From contig NZ_JADEXG010000036.1 of assembly GCF_015207255.1 (NCBI RefSeq), positions 1 through 51,599 on the forward strand: a DNA stretch of 51,599 nucleotides. The letters are read 5' to 3'. Source of the stretch: Vasconcelosia minhoensis LEGE 07310. GTDB taxonomy: Bacteria; Cyanobacteriota; Cyanobacteriia; Phormidesmidales; Phormidesmidaceae. Position numbers and translations under genes: made by a program. Of the stretch, positions 17,089-25,309 are shown piece by piece. Under the pieces are notes generated by a model. That model saw nothing but the letters and a program-made list of their open reading frames with translations. It was not told the origin of the DNA and did not search any database. The stretch's first letter is position 1. Each line of letters starts with the position of its first letter.

Positions 17089-17400
17089 TCAACCCACTAT
17101 GTCCTGACGTAATCGTTGTGAATAAGCTGCTACCCCCGATTCGCTTAGGACCATCAGGTCTGGATATCGAGTATTGGCCCGCTTCGCTGACACCTCGATT
17201 TCAGTTCCTCGACGAATGCAATAGTGAGGCAAGAAGTTCAGAAAGATGGAGAAAAGATACCCTTCAATCAGGACATTGATTTCGCTTTCGGCTCCCAGCT
17301 CGACGAGTATTCCATCCATCAGCTCATAGCGGGTATCTGTACCGTCGTCATAGTCTAGATACGATTCAAGCGTTATGGGCTGATTCGCTGCGATCGCCAT
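17089..17400 (-). pseudogene. Truncated Uma2-family (DUF820) protein
   Basis: 103 aa matching the N-terminal half of Uma2-family restriction-endonuclease-like proteins (usually about 190 aa). TLESYLDYDDGTDTRYELMD and RGTEIEVSAKRANTRYPDLM are recognisable, the second carrying the conserved PDxxV strand. After GVAA the sequence no longer resembles the family and stops at DIVG. The C-terminal catalytic part (the VVEVLSP region) is missing, so the protein is probably inactive. The intact relative in this window lies at 48428-48985. A full copy may have been cut by a deletion. Confidence 0.65.
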
Positions 17401-17458
17401 CGGAGAGAGCCCTCATCAAAATACTGAGCCTATACCCCAGCATAACGCCCCTTGACAG

Positions 17459-18892
17459 CTAAAGTTGAGTCCACTGAACCCCGTAATGGTTATTCGTCTG
17501 GGCTAAAAATTCGCTGAGCTGGGATAGCGTCAGCGGATTGGGTAGGGGATAGCGCTGCTTAAAGCTTTTTAAGTCTGTGTAATGGCGAACGAAGGAGGCA
17601 TTGTCCCGAGGGTATGCACGCTCGTTGACGCCAATAAATTGGCCATGCTGGTTCGCTCGGTCAAAAATCGTTTGCCACTGTTCGATTGAAGCGATTCCCA
17701 AGGAATATAAGCCGTTTGAGAATAAAGTAGCGTAGACCTCATCGTAAGGCGGAGCAGCCTCTAAGTATTTCGTCAAGCGCTCTAGAGAGGTCTGATCGTT
17801 GAATACGGCCCAAAAGGGGACTAGCCCTAAGCGCAGTACCCACCAGGGCTGAAGATATACAAACGACTCAGACAACAGTCTACCGCTGGGTAAGCCGCGC
17901 TGCTGGTACCACCAGCGGTAGAGGTTGGCAACCAGGGGACTCAGATCCTGGGGATCAGAAAAAGTAATCCAACAGACTTGAAAGCCATGCTGTTGAGCAA
18001 ATCGTTCCACATCACCTCTGAGCTCAGGATCAAAGCCCCACTCAGCTTCTGGCCAGCGACCATGGGCCAGGGGAGACTGCCACTGACGATGGCGAGAACC
18101 GCGCCGCTTTAGAAAGTCCGCCACCTGCTGACTGGGCTGCAAATAGTCTTCTGGTGAAAGCTTTCCTTTTCCTCCTACCTGGAAGTAATGGCGATTGTCG
18201 GCCTGGGTCGATAGCCAGGTATATTGACAATCTAGGAGAAAAAGGGTGCCTCCTGGCACTAGTCGGTCCTGCAAAAACTGCTCAAAGCTAGGGCCTAGCC
18301 GACGACGCTTGAGCCGAAAATAGCTGACTCGACCTACCTTGAGCCGATCTTGATTAGGATCGTGCATTTGATAAGCCAAAAGGTCAGGATTATGCCGTAG
18401 CAGGGGCCGAACAGACTTTTTGCCCCAGGCTAGTTCTCTGACCGGCTCATCCTTATCGACTGAGTGCCGAACGCAGGTCAGCAGCGTTTGGGGCAGCCAG
18501 GGAATCCCTAGAGCCGCGCATAGATGGGTCGCGGCACCGTTCGACGCGCCAATCATCGCAGCCGGATATTGGCGCTGGGGATACTGGTTGACGACCCAGC
18601 GGGCCATGGTCTCAGAGCGAACTTGGCTGAGGACGCGGGGCGATGAGGCGTCGGCCCAGCCCGACCAGGTCGCCATTGCTTCGTCTATCCGACTCGGTAG
18701 ATAGCTTGCAGCATCTGCAAGGAGAGCAGCTAGGGCCGGGAAGGGACCCCCTACGCGGTGGGCTTTTCCCTGCAAAAACTTGGCGGTTGCCTCCAGCTGA
18801 ACGGTTGCAGAATCGAGACCGACAACGTATGTGGGCCTTTTTCCGAGAGATACCAGCCAGTGATTGAGCGCCAGTGTGGGAGAAAAGGACAT
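17459..18892 (-). CDS. Protein of unknown function with a GxSxG elbow motif (477 aa)
   Basis: I do not recognise this 477-aa protein. It has no signal peptide or membrane segment. In the N-terminal third, YPAAMIGASNGAATHLCAAL contains GASNG, which fits the nucleophile elbow (GxSxG) of alpha/beta hydrolases. LVPGGTLFLLDCQYTWLS is a later hydrophobic strand ending in Asp, and the C-terminal part is rich in Trp and Tyr. It is transcribed divergently from the GH31 glycosidase with 118 bp between them, so they may share a regulatory region. The start is the ATG at 18892 without a clear Shine-Dalgarno. It could be a lipase- or thioesterase-like enzyme, but this is a guess. Confidence 0.75.
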   Translation of the reverse strand: MSFSPTLALNHWLVSLGKRPTYVVGLDSATVQLEATAKFLQGKAHRVGGPFPALAALLADAASYLPSRIDEAMATWSGWADASSPRVLSQVRSETMARWVVNQYPQRQYPAAMIGASNGAATHLCAALGIPWLPQTLLTCVRHSVDKDEPVRELAWGKKSVRPLLRHNPDLLAYQMHDPNQDRLKVGRVSYFRLKRRRLGPSFEQFLQDRLVPGGTLFLLDCQYTWLSTQADNRHYFQVGGKGKLSPEDYLQPSQQVADFLKRRGSRHRQWQSPLAHGRWPEAEWGFDPELRGDVERFAQQHGFQVCWITFSDPQDLSPLVANLYRWWYQQRGLPSGRLLSESFVYLQPWWVLRLGLVPFWAVFNDQTSLERLTKYLEAAPPYDEVYATLFSNGLYSLGIASIEQWQTIFDRANQHGQFIGVNERAYPRDNASFVRHYTDLKSFKQRYPLPNPLTLSQLSEFLAQTNNHYGVQWTQL

Positions 18893-19010
18893 GCAAATAT
18901 CGAAATGTTTTTTCTACAATCGCAGCTCATTTCTATTTCAAAATCAGCCCACAGACTGATTAAACGTCAGCACGACCAGGTCAATTTTATCCTAGCCGCT
19001 TCTAGATCCT

Positions 19011-21458
19011 ATGGTTTTCTTCAAACAGCTTTTGCGATCGGTAAGAACAGTGCTGAAGTCGCTGTTCTTTCTACAGTATATGCCGGCAGCTCTTTGGTAT
19101 TCGCTGAAGCGAGATCGCGCCAATCGCCAGGATTTACCTCCGCTATCCTCAAATACCGTAATGCGGCCTGGTCAGCTGCGGCAGATCCGTGCTACCGAAC
19201 GCGGGGCCCATTTTTACTTTAACCATGCCGACCTAGAGATTGACTTTCTCGCGGCTAACTTTGTGCGCATGACTTGGTCTCCAGGCCATCTGCCGGTGCC
19301 CTATGCCATCGCCTGTGACCAATGGGACTCAGTAGCAGTCCATTTGGATGAAGCGGAGAACGGCTGGTGCTTAACCAGTGAAGCCTTGAAGGTCGAAGTG
19401 AGCTCAGACGGCAGCCTGCTGTTTTACGACGGGGCGGGTCGCTGCTTGAGAACAGAGCAGCCCCCTCAGCGACAGGGAGAGGGTTGGGGACACCGGGTTA
19501 ACCTCTGCCCTGAAGAGCGAATTTATGGTCTGGGAGAACGGTCTGCGGCCCTCAATCTGCGGACGGTTCAAGCCGAGTCGCAAGCGACCAAAACCTACGG
19601 CATGTGGAATTACGACCCGGGCAATATCTATCGCCCCGGCACCGATCCGATGTATATCTGCATTCCGGTTTATATCGGGCTGCACGACCGGGGTAGCTAC
19701 CTGGCTTTTTACGAAAACACCTTTCGGGGTGAGTTTACGGTTACTTGCCAAAAGTCAGAACATCACTTTGCTGATATTGCCTTTGCTGGCGGAACGCTGC
19801 GCTACTATATCGCCATTGGTTCCCCATCCCAGCTGATAGAGCGATATACCCGGCTCACAGGTCGAGCCCCGCTACCGTCTCGCTGGGCACTCGGCTACCA
19901 CCAGTCTCGCTGGGGATTCCGTACGGCCTCTACGGTACAAGCCGAGGTCGAGCAGTTTCAGGCCCATGATCTGCCGCTAAGCGCCCTCCATTTGGATATC
20001 GACTGTCAGGTCAACAGTCGCTCTTTCACCATCGATCCCAAACGCTTTCCCCAGCTACGGCAGTTTACGCAGCAGCTAGCCAAGTCCGGTGTCAGGCTGA
20101 TTGCGATTAATAATCCTGGCATTCGCTACAGCCGCCAGAGCAATCTTTTTTTGGAAGGTCAGGTGCTGGAGGCATTTTGTACCTATCCCAACGGCGATTT
20201 GGTGGTTGCCCCAGTTTGGGCCGGGCGGACGGTCTTTCCTGACTTTACCGATCCTCAGGTGCGGGCCTGGTGGAGTCAGCAGTTTGCCTATCTGCTAGAC
20301 GTAGGCATTGCTGGTTTCTGGAACGATATGAATGAGCCCGCTGCGTTTGTCTCATGGGGCGACCCTACCCTACCCGAGGTCGCTCAGCATAGTTTAGAAG
20401 GCCGCGGCGGAGACCATCGCGAGGCTCACAATGTCTATGGCCTGCTGGAAACAAAAGCGGCCTATGACAGCCTCAGGCAGTATCGCCCGCAGCAGCGCCC
20501 CTTTGTCGTTTCCCGCTCAGGCTGGGCTGGGCTGCAGCGCTACGCTTGGACCTGGACGGGCGATATCGTTTCCACTTGGGCTGCCCTCCGCCAAACCCTA
20601 TCGACTGTCATTGGGCTAGGGCTTTCGGGGATTCCCTATAGCGGCCCTGATATCGGGGGATTTTTGGGAAATCCCTCAGCAGAGCTCTACCTGCGCTGGT
20701 TTCAGCTCTCAACTTTTCTAGCGTTTTATCGTACCCACTGCGCCACCAGTGCGATGCCTCGCGCACCCTGGACCTATGGTGAACCTTACCTGAGTATCAT
20801 CCGCCGCTTTTTGCAGCTGCGCTACCAACTCATGCCCTACCTCTATACTTTGGCCTGGGAGGCTGCAGAGCGAGGATACCCCCTGGTTAGGCCGCTCTTT
20901 TGGCACGCTGGGCAGGGGCGATCGCACTGGGATACCGAAGATGCTTTTTACCTTGGGGACGCGCTGCTAGTCTGTCCGGTTTTCCATGAAGCGGCCCGAG
21001 AACGCGCGATTGCCCTACCGGCAGGGCAATGGTACGACTTTTGGACCGATGAGGTTCTGATGGGGGAACAAACGGTTCAACGGGCTGCTCCGCTCGAGCA
21101 AATTCCTGTCTTGGTTAAAGCCGGTACCGTTCTACCGATGGAAGATCAGCAGCAGCTGATTCTGCATATCTATCCCCCAAAGGTGGAAAACGAGCGTGAG
21201 AGCGTTTTGTACAGCGATGCTGGCGAAGGCTATGGAAAATCTCGTACCGACCGGTTTCAGCTGATTCGACAGGGTTGCGAGTTAAAACTGCTGTGGACAA
21301 GGCAGGGAGACTATCCGTTCCCTTACGCAAGGATCCAGCTCCAAATGCATGGGATAACGCCGCAGCAGGTTTGGGTAGATGGCCAAGAAATAGCGCTGCA
21401 AGACTCGTCTTTGTCCTGCCAACCGTTTCAGCAGGCTCGGTTTAGCGGCATCATCTGA
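19011..21458 (+). CDS. Glycoside hydrolase family 31 (alpha-glucosidase type)
   Basis: An 815-aa enzyme expected to release alpha-linked glucose (or xylose) from oligosaccharides with retention of configuration. After an N-terminal beta-sandwich, the catalytic barrel carries GYHQSRWGF and LSALHLDIDCQ, the nucleophile Asp439 in FWNDMNEPAAF and the acid/base Asp518 in TWTGDIVSTW. GIPYSGPDIGGFLG and FYRTHCATSAMP complete the active-site signature. C-terminal beta domains follow. There is no secretion signal, so it probably acts inside the cell, for example on glycogen breakdown products. The start is the ATG at 19011; the basic N-terminal 35 residues are less conserved, and a later start is possible. 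It is divergent from the unknown 477-aa gene. Confidence 0.88.
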   Translation: MVFFKQLLRSVRTVLKSLFFLQYMPAALWYSLKRDRANRQDLPPLSSNTVMRPGQLRQIRATERGAHFYFNHADLEIDFLAANFVRMTWSPGHLPVPYAIACDQWDSVAVHLDEAENGWCLTSEALKVEVSSDGSLLFYDGAGRCLRTEQPPQRQGEGWGHRVNLCPEERIYGLGERSAALNLRTVQAESQATKTYGMWNYDPGNIYRPGTDPMYICIPVYIGLHDRGSYLAFYENTFRGEFTVTCQKSEHHFADIAFAGGTLRYYIAIGSPSQLIERYTRLTGRAPLPSRWALGYHQSRWGFRTASTVQAEVEQFQAHDLPLSALHLDIDCQVNSRSFTIDPKRFPQLRQFTQQLAKSGVRLIAINNPGIRYSRQSNLFLEGQVLEAFCTYPNGDLVVAPVWAGRTVFPDFTDPQVRAWWSQQFAYLLDVGIAGFWNDMNEPAAFVSWGDPTLPEVAQHSLEGRGGDHREAHNVYGLLETKAAYDSLRQYRPQQRPFVVSRSGWAGLQRYAWTWTGDIVSTWAALRQTLSTVIGLGLSGIPYSGPDIGGFLGNPSAELYLRWFQLSTFLAFYRTHCATSAMPRAPWTYGEPYLSIIRRFLQLRYQLMPYLYTLAWEAAERGYPLVRPLFWHAGQGRSHWDTEDAFYLGDALLVCPVFHEAARERAIALPAGQWYDFWTDEVLMGEQTVQRAAPLEQIPVLVKAGTVLPMEDQQQLILHIYPPKVENERESVLYSDAGEGYGKSRTDRFQLIRQGCELKLLWTRQGDYPFPYARIQLQMHGITPQQVWVDGQEIALQDSSLSCQPFQQARFSGII

Positions 21459-21476
21459 AGCCGCTAAAGGCTGCTG

Positions 21477-22958
21477 TCAGCGCTGCAGCAGCTGAGCCAG
21501 CCAGGAAAATAAAACCAGCACGGCGACAATTTCTAGTCGTCCCATCCACATCAGCAGCATCAGCGTTAGCTTCCCTAGCCAGAAGAGATCGGGACCGGTA
21601 ATTCCGACCGATAGGCCCGATGTCCCCAATGCGGAAGCACATTCAAACAGCGCATCAATCAGAGAATAGCGAGTATCAATGGTATGGAATAACAGCGTCG
21701 TACCCACGCCCAGCGCGATTAGCCAGAGCGCGGCTAAAACGGCGGCTGACTTAAGCTGCCGATGGGCCTCCTGCTCTGACAGGGCGCGGCCATTGAGCTC
21801 GTAGCGCAGCTCTTCGGGCGATTCCCGGTAGATTAGGCGCAGGTACCAGACCACCGCCTGATATAAGACTACGACCCGGTCTAGCTTGAGCCCGCCAACG
21901 GTGGAGCCAGACACTGCCCCTAGAATCATGGCTGTTGTCATCCATGCCTTGGCAGTGGGGCTCCAGGTCTGCTCTTGAACTACGGCAAAGCCACAGGTCG
22001 TTAGCGCAGAAGTCCACTGAAATAGGCTGTCAATCCAGAGCCATTGCCCTGCATACCAGCGCTGCTCAAGCAGCAAAAAAAGTGTTCCAATAACCAGTAG
22101 AAGCCATAGTGCTCGGTGGCGCATATCTTCCCACAGAGCGGCGACCTGTCCCCGCCGCAAAACCTGAGCATGAGCTGCAAAGCTAATCGCCCCGGCAATC
22201 ATAATGGGCACAGCCGCAAGCTGTACCCCCGGTGGATAAGTTTGGAAACTGCTACCCGTAATGTCAAATCCGCCCGTCGCGATCGCGGCTAGCCCGTGAT
22301 TGAGAGCGGCCCAAGGGGGCATTCCAGCTAGGGCTAGCAGCAGGATACTCGCTCCGGTGTAGAGTAAATAGATTTTCCAGATTTCTTGGGCGGTTTCCCG
22401 GAGTGTGGGCGCTAGCCGCTCTTCTCGGGTCTCGGCTGAATAGAGGTGCTGTACGTTACTGCTAGGTTCCAGGACAGATAGGGTGAGAACAACCAGACCG
22501 ATGCCGCCAACCCATTGGGTAAACGAGCGCCACCACTGCAGGCAGTGCGGTAGCTGGCTGGCGTCTCGGGCCATGCTTAGACCCGTACTCGTAAACCCAG
22601 AAATTGACTCAAACAGTGCATTCCAAACATCTCGGAAGGCTGAAATAGTGGCGGCAGTATCGCCGTCTAACGACAGGGCAATGAGCCAGTAGGGAAGCGT
22701 ACCAATCGCAAAAATAACGGCCCAGCTCAGGGCAACGACTAGCAACGTTTGCCGATAGCGAATGGCCTTCTCCTGGCGAAAGCGCCAAAACAGCAGCTGC
22801 CCCATGCCAACTGAAACCGCCGCGGTCAGCAGAAAAGGTAGAATGGCGTAGTATTCAGTAAAAAATAGGCAAATTGGCAGCGACGCAAGGGCCATCATGC
22901 CAGGTATCTGCATTAAAAGCCCAACAACTCGCAGCGGCGCTTTTTGGTCAGAAGACAT
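21477..22958 (-). CDS. TrkH/KtrB family potassium (or sodium) uptake membrane subunit
   Basis: A 493-aa polytopic membrane protein of the Trk/Ktr/HKT family. The four pore loops are visible, each with its filter glycine: SGFTSTGLS (P1), AIATGGFD (P2), LTTCGFAVV (P3) and LGTSGLSVG (P4). About ten hydrophobic helices surround them. All four filters have glycine, which favours K+ transport. Such subunits need a TrkA/KtrA RCK regulatory protein, and none is adjacent. The protein starts at ATG 22958. A 57-aa single-pass membrane ORF lies 71 bases upstream on the same strand and could be a small partner. The gene is convergent with GH31. Confidence 0.9.
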   Translation of the reverse strand: MSSDQKAPLRVVGLLMQIPGMMALASLPICLFFTEYYAILPFLLTAAVSVGMGQLLFWRFRQEKAIRYRQTLLVVALSWAVIFAIGTLPYWLIALSLDGDTAATISAFRDVWNALFESISGFTSTGLSMARDASQLPHCLQWWRSFTQWVGGIGLVVLTLSVLEPSSNVQHLYSAETREERLAPTLRETAQEIWKIYLLYTGASILLLALAGMPPWAALNHGLAAIATGGFDITGSSFQTYPPGVQLAAVPIMIAGAISFAAHAQVLRRGQVAALWEDMRHRALWLLLVIGTLFLLLEQRWYAGQWLWIDSLFQWTSALTTCGFAVVQEQTWSPTAKAWMTTAMILGAVSGSTVGGLKLDRVVVLYQAVVWYLRLIYRESPEELRYELNGRALSEQEAHRQLKSAAVLAALWLIALGVGTTLLFHTIDTRYSLIDALFECASALGTSGLSVGITGPDLFWLGKLTLMLLMWMGRLEIVAVLVLFSWLAQLLQR

Positions 22959-23029
22959 CCTAATTTTTGAGCTGGCTGTTTTTTGGAGCTGGCTTTTTTA
23001 AGCTGTAAACTGACTCAGACTGCCTCGCT

Positions 23030-23203
23030 CTATGGAACAAGCGAAAGTTCCGCTGGATTTACCTGTGTCGCGGGTTTCCTCACGGCAATTCGAGTAGTCC
23101 AGAGAAAAAGGCCAACGGCAATTAGCGGCAGGAGCAAGAGCACTGCTACTCTGACAGTCGTTCTCTGGTGCCAATTTTTGGAGTTGGACTGGTGCATACC
23201 CAT
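23030..23203 (-). CDS. Small single-pass membrane protein upstream of trkH-like gene
   Basis: A 57-aa ORF begins MGMHQSNSKNWHQRTTVRVA, followed by a strongly hydrophobic helix VLLLLPLIAVGLFLW (about residues 21-35) and a short polar tail with TTRIAVRKP. The basic residues before and after the helix look like real membrane topology signals. It lies 71 bases upstream of the TrkH-type gene in the same direction. There is no good Shine-Dalgarno; a second ATG at 23197 would remove two residues. I do not know the family. It may be a subunit or regulator of the transporter, or an independent small protein. Confidence 0.5.
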   Translation of the reverse strand: MGMHQSNSKNWHQRTTVRVAVLLLLPLIAVGLFLWTTRIAVRKPATQVNPAELSLVP

Positions 23204-23385
23204 ATGGTCAGTTTGCAGATCGTGGCCATCACCAGTGTAAAGTCAACTCCGCTACTTCTACCGCTTTGAGTGCAGATCTCTGTCTAGAGGCCAATGGATA
23301 ATCTCAAAATTTTTGGCGTCTAAATATGTGCTTATTGGCAATGCTGGTAAGCTCTTACAGCAAAGTACAGTAAGGAGTGCCTACA

Positions 23386-23525
23386 ATGACTATAACTGAA
23401 CTAACGGTTTTTGATAAAACTGTTTAATCGAAGACAAATATTTGGCTGAATGGTTTTCAGGAGCGTTGGCCCGGGAGTCTGAGAGCCTGAGCGCTCATCC
23501 CAATATCGGGGACAGGAAATCTTAA
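23386..23525 (+). pseudogene. Small ORF with perfect RBS, interrupted by a frameshift or stop
   Basis: TAAGGAG lies eight bases before the ATG at 23386, the best translation signal in this gap. The frame reads MTITELTVFDKTV and stops after 13 codons. The next frame continues directly with IEDKYLAEWFSGALARESES and ends at 23525. Restoring one T in the TTT run would join them into a 46-aa acidic, probably soluble protein. I do not recognise the family. It may be a decayed gene, a sequencing error or a true 13-aa peptide. Confidence 0.4.
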
Positions 23526-23621
23526 TATATAAAAGGAAACTCGTCGCGAGAACGGTTTAGACCAAGTTGCAGTTTTCGCTGACGGGCTGGATCCGCGATC
23601 GCGCACTCATCCAGCCTTGCC

Positions 23622-23775
23622 TTACTGCTTTTCTATCCCCTGCATCACCTGATTTATCAGAATTTTCACAAACTCGGCGGTCAGCGGCTTGTGCTCCATC
23701 AGCAGTTGATAGTCTGCCTATAGCGAAGCGGTTCAGCGCCGATATCTCTGGCATGAGTTCGGCGATTTGAATCTG
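23622..23775 (-). pseudogene. TetR-family regulator, C-terminal fragment with frameshift
   Basis: Read on the minus strand immediately after the hxlR stop codon, one frame gives QIAELMPEISALNRFAI. Near 23725 the adjacent frame gives ADYQLLMEHKPLTAEFVKIL and ends NQVMQGIEKQ. Together these look like the last ~50 residues of a TetR/AcrR ligand-binding domain. The DNA-binding part is absent. One inserted base separates the frames. It is not expected to be functional. Confidence 0.4.
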
Positions 23776-23776
23776 A

Positions 23777-24139
23777 TTATTTAGCCTGAGCAGCTAAAGC
23801 GTTCTCCTCAGAGCGCTTTAGCTTTTGCATATAGATCTCTCCCCAAGTTCGCAAGCTCAGAATGATTGGCTCAAGCGTTCGCCCGTATTCGGTCAGTGAA
23901 TACTCCACCTTGGGCGGTACCTGCTTGTAAACCTCGCGGTGGACAATACCTTCTTCCTCCAATTCTCTCAGGCTGAGCGTCAGCATTCGCCGCGTTACGC
24001 CCGGCATCAGCCTTTGCAGCTCACCAAACCGCCTTTTGCCTTCGAGCAGATGGTATAGAACAACGCCCTTCCACTTGCCGCCAATCACGTCGAGGGCAGC
24101 TTCCACTGAGCAGCCATAGTCTGAAACGCACTTTCCCAC
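23777..24139 (-). CDS. HxlR-family winged-helix transcriptional regulator
   Basis: A 120-aa DNA-binding protein. The HxlR pattern is clear: CSVEAALDVIGGKWKGVVLY at the N-terminus (about 10-29), then RFGELQRLMPGVTRRMLTLS as the recognition region and YSLTEYGRTLEPIILSLRTW at the end. Cys4 and Cys10 lie before the helix; many HxlR proteins (HypR, QorR, YodB) sense quinones, aldehydes or disulphide stress through such cysteines. The start is a GTG at 24139 with AAGGAG eight bases upstream. It is divergent from a quinone oxidoreductase-like gene, the standard arrangement for an HxlR regulator and its target, so it probably represses that gene. Confidence 0.9.
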   Translation of the reverse strand: MGKCVSDYGCSVEAALDVIGGKWKGVVLYHLLEGKRRFGELQRLMPGVTRRMLTLSLRELEEEGIVHREVYKQVPPKVEYSLTEYGRTLEPIILSLRTWGEIYMQKLKRSEENALAAQAK

Positions 24140-24277
24140 TGGGCTAGCTCCTTAGTTACAATTTTGTACCTATGTTTCAATAATGTTCGTACTTGCTCTT
24201 TTATACTCTAGCATTCCATACTTTCCTTCAGTTGTTCCCATTGAAGATAAATCAGCCTGAATGCAAAGGAGACCGAA

Positions 24278-25273
24278 ATGAAAGCAATGATTATCGAGCA
24301 ATTCGGAGACAGCTCCGTATTTATTCAATCCGATGTGCCGAAGCCAGAGCTAAGGCCAGGTCACGTGCTGATTCGGGTCGAAGCCTCCAGCGTGAATCCA
24401 GTCGATTACAAAGTCAGACGCTATCAGCCGCCTTTTGCCCCCGAGCTGCCCGCAATTCTCCATGGCGATGTGGCAGGCGTGGTCGAAGCAGTGGGCGACG
24501 GCGTCAACGAATTCAAACCCGGCGATGCGGTTTATGGCTGCGCGGGCGGTGTCCAAGGTCATGGCGGCGCGCTGGCAGACTATATGCTGGCGGACGCTCG
24601 CTTGATTGCTAAGAAGCCAAGCCGTCTGGACTTTGCCGCTGCCGCTGCCCTGCCGCTGGTAACGATCACCGCCTGGGAAGGGCTGATTGACAAAGCTAAT
24701 GTGCAGGCGGGGCAGACCGTACTGATTCACGGCGGGACAGGCGGCGTCGGTCACGTTGCGCTTCAGCTTGCCAAATGGCGAGGTGCCCACGTCACCGCAA
24801 CGGCTTCAACGTCTGAAAAATTGCAGATGGCAAAAGATCTCGGCGCGGATGAAGTTGTCAATTACCAGGATGAGGATGTCGCGTCTGATGTCAATCGGTA
24901 TACAAATGGCAAAGGATTTGACCTTGTGTTTGACAGTACGGGCGGAGCCAACCTGCCTAACTCATTCGAGGCTGCGAGGCTCAATGGGACAGTGGTTACG
25001 CCATCTTCTAGCCAGTCCTATGACCTGTCAATTATGCACGCTAAGGGACTTTCGCTACATGTTGTGTTTATGCTGTTACCGATGTTGAAAGATGTCGGTA
25101 GAGAACGCCACAGAGCCATTCTGCGAGAGGTTGCCAGTCTCGTAGACAACGGTCATCTGAAGCCTCTGATCGACCCAAGTAAGTTTAACTTTGCTCAAGT
25201 AGCCCAAGCTCACGATCGCTTAGAACAAAACAAAGCTGTTGGAAAAATTGTCCTCACCCAAAGTTCTCGGTAA
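24278..25273 (+). CDS. Zinc-independent MDR-family quinone/alcohol oxidoreductase
   Basis: A 331-aa NADPH-dependent oxidoreductase of the medium-chain dehydrogenase superfamily, quinone oxidoreductase (QOR) branch. The N-terminal catalytic domain has SSVNPVDYKVRR and LHGDVAGVVEAVGDGVNEFK. The Rossmann motif GGTGGVGHVALQLAKWRGAH (about 149-168) binds the cofactor. The zinc-ligand Cys/His residues of alcohol dehydrogenases are not in place, which supports QOR-type activity on quinones or enones. A strong AAAGGAG precedes the ATG at 24278. It is divergent from hxlR with a 138-bp shared control region, so induction by electrophiles or quinones is likely. It is convergent with typA. Confidence 0.88.
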   Translation: MKAMIIEQFGDSSVFIQSDVPKPELRPGHVLIRVEASSVNPVDYKVRRYQPPFAPELPAILHGDVAGVVEAVGDGVNEFKPGDAVYGCAGGVQGHGGALADYMLADARLIAKKPSRLDFAAAAALPLVTITAWEGLIDKANVQAGQTVLIHGGTGGVGHVALQLAKWRGAHVTATASTSEKLQMAKDLGADEVVNYQDEDVASDVNRYTNGKGFDLVFDSTGGANLPNSFEAARLNGTVVTPSSSQSYDLSIMHAKGLSLHVVFMLLPMLKDVGRERHRAILREVASLVDNGHLKPLIDPSKFNFAQVAQAHDRLEQNKAVGKIVLTQSSR

Positions 25274-25309
25274 TCGTGGTTTTTGCAGCTGCGTACGCTA
25301 TTCAACTTG

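Noticed and set aside
22983-23240. 85-aa plus-strand ORF
   Set aside because: The opposite strand holds the more convincing 57-aa membrane protein, and this frame has no features.
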